DNA of 64,000 bases. Origin: Xestospongia bergquistia (taxonomy: Eukaryota > Porifera > Demospongiae > Haplosclerida > Petrosiidae). Each line of letters opens with the position of its first letter. Within the stretch, counting starts at the first letter, position 1. Positions 62,891 to 64,000 of this stretch are shown piece after piece. The stretch is from positions 13,780,501 to 13,844,500 of the forward strand of contig OZ014411.1 of NCBI GenBank assembly GCA_963965975.1, read 5' to 3'. The translations under genes were made by a program, and so were the position numbers. The notes beneath the pieces were generated by a model. That model was not told the DNA's origin. It saw only the letters and a program-made list of their open reading frames with translations, and searched no databases.

Positions 62891-64000
62891 GAATTGACAC
62901 AACCGATCAACAGCCCATAAGACAGAGATCCTATCGGATACCTCCGGCTATCAAAAGAGACATAATCAAGGAACTACAAGAAATGAAAGAAATGGAATCG
63001 TAGAGGAGTCAACCAGTGAATGGGCGTCACCACTAGTGATAGTAAAGAAAAAGGACGGAAGTAACCGAATCTGCATTGACTACCGGAGGTTGAATGCCAA
63101 AACTAAGTTTGATGCATATCTGATGCCAAGGATCGATGATCTACTGGATAACATCGGACAATCAAAGTATCTCACCATGCTAGACCTGATGAAAGGCTAT
63201 TGGCAAGTTCAGTTGGATGAAAGAGACAAAGAATAGACAGCATTTATGAGCCCGTTGGGACAGCTACAATTTACAACAATGCCGTTTTGACTAAGTGGAG
63301 CCCCAGCAACATTCCAGAGACTGATGGACCAAGTTCTCAGAGAAACAGAGGAATATGCAGGAGTCTACCTAGATGAAATAATTGTCTATGGAACAGACTG
63401 GGAAGAGCACCTAAAGAATCTGGAAGGAGTATTCGAAAGACTAAGTAGAGCAGGACTTACGATCAAACTCAAGAAGTGTACCTTTGGAGTGCAAGAATGC
63501 ACCTACCTGGACACAAGATTGGAAATGGGGGAGTACTGCCGAAAGATGCTAAAGTACAAGCAATTAGAAAGATAGCCGAACCAAGGACCAAGAAAGAAGT
63601 GAGGAGTTTTCTAGGAATGGTAGGATACTACTGGAGGTTCATTCCTCACTTTGCTACATACGAAAGCAGAACCGCTAACTGCCTTAACGAAGAAAGGACA
63701 ACTGGACCAAGTGACTTGGACCAGTTGGGAAGCAGAAGCCTTTGAACTCCTAAAGAAGGACCTCATCGACGCAGTAATGTTGAAGAACCCGGATTTCAGT
63801 AAACCATTTCAATTACAAACAGATTCTTCAGACATGGGAGTAGGAGCAGTTTTAAGTCAAGGAGGAGATCAAGATCAGCCTATTCCATACTTTAGTAGAA
63901 AGATATTGGATCGCGAAAGGAACTACTCAACAATAGAAAAGGAATGCTTAGCCATAGTATTGGGGATTAGGGCCTTTGCTATATACCTTGTCAGAAAACC
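62891..64000 (+). pseudogene. Reverse transcriptase and RNase H (runs off window)
   Basis: RT blocks: SPLVIVKKKDGSNRICIDYR, YLTMLDLMKGYWQVQL, GAPATFQRLMD, and the catalytic box at 63366-63377, which reads YLDE instead of YxDD. Stops: TAG at about 63001 and 63234, TGA at about 63287. A frameshift near 63500 moves into the thumb/connection (VRSFLGMVGYYWRFIPHFA). RNase H follows: LQTDSSDMGVGAVLSQ, RNYSTIEKECLAIV. The element continues beyond 64000. No active polymerase is expected. Confidence 0.85.

Larger units (their letters stand above)
59383..64000 (+). mobile_element. Ty3/Gypsy LTR element with integrase before RT (Gmr1-like), 5' part
   Basis: Order seen: LTR, primer site, Gln-rich and SCAN-like gag, zinc knuckle, aspartic protease, integrase, GPY/F-type module, RT, RNase H up to the window end. 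Integrase upstream of RT is diagnostic of the Gmr1-like group of Ty3/Gypsy elements; ordinary Gypsy has it last. Many stops and 1-nt shifts show that the copy is dead. It inserted into the KRBA2-like relic. GC content is higher than in the surrounding DNA. Confidence 0.85.

Overview
The window looks like nuclear DNA of a demosponge. The DNA is AT-rich, genes are split by many short GT-AG introns, and the gene content fits: an NLR-type immune receptor with two N-terminal death-fold domains, a very large extracellular beta-helix/multi-pass membrane family, a DOMON protein and an ATG8/LC3 gene. An Amphimedon-like genome is my inference from these families; no species marker was seen.

Layout. 1-2870: 58-bp satellite, palindromic and GC-rich dispersed repeats, no convincing gene. 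2874-6144: four-exon secreted DOMON-domain gene. 6145-7820: repeats. 7823-19460: a gene for a large beta-helix, multi-pass membrane protein, split by a ~7.5 kb two-gene DNA transposon (about 8326-15796). The transposon carries a 10-exon SAM-domain gene (minus strand, open throughout) and a 10-exon zinc-finger/DDE-type transposase gene (plus strand, one nonsense codon). They diverge from a 68-bp spacer, and both ends of the element carry arrays of the 13-bp palindrome TGTTA-N3-TAACA. I consider this the most novel object in the window.

19815-46060: three related blocks, each ordered [3' part of the membrane gene]-[NLR]. Block A keeps the whole membrane gene but only an NLR scrap (20480-20973), cut off by a retroelement scrap. 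Block B (28117-36856) has a deleted membrane-gene copy and an NLR with no break seen (30183-34946). Block C (36857-46060) has only the membrane-gene 3' UTR and a decayed NLR (37320-44261) with an altered P-loop. Both NLR copies start with a hydrophobic peptide ending in a 2A-like ribosome-skipping motif (GDVEVNPGP), so the receptor may be made in a secreted or membrane form and a cytosolic form. Block C also contains the 3' half of a Pro/Tyr- and His/Lys-rich gene (44936-47444), and block B holds a broken copy of its last two exons.

47445-55290: a gene-free stretch, then an ATG8/LC3 gene with a 3.9 kb first intron, whose product ends exactly at the conjugating glycine. 55865-56140: 24-bp minisatellite. 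58074-64000: a decayed integrase plus Ulp1-like-protease gene (KRBA2-like), interrupted by a Ty3/Gypsy element whose 5' LTR starts at 59383. That element has the Gmr1-type order gag(SCAN-like)-protease-integrase-RT-RNaseH, is full of stops and frameshifts, and runs off the end of the window.
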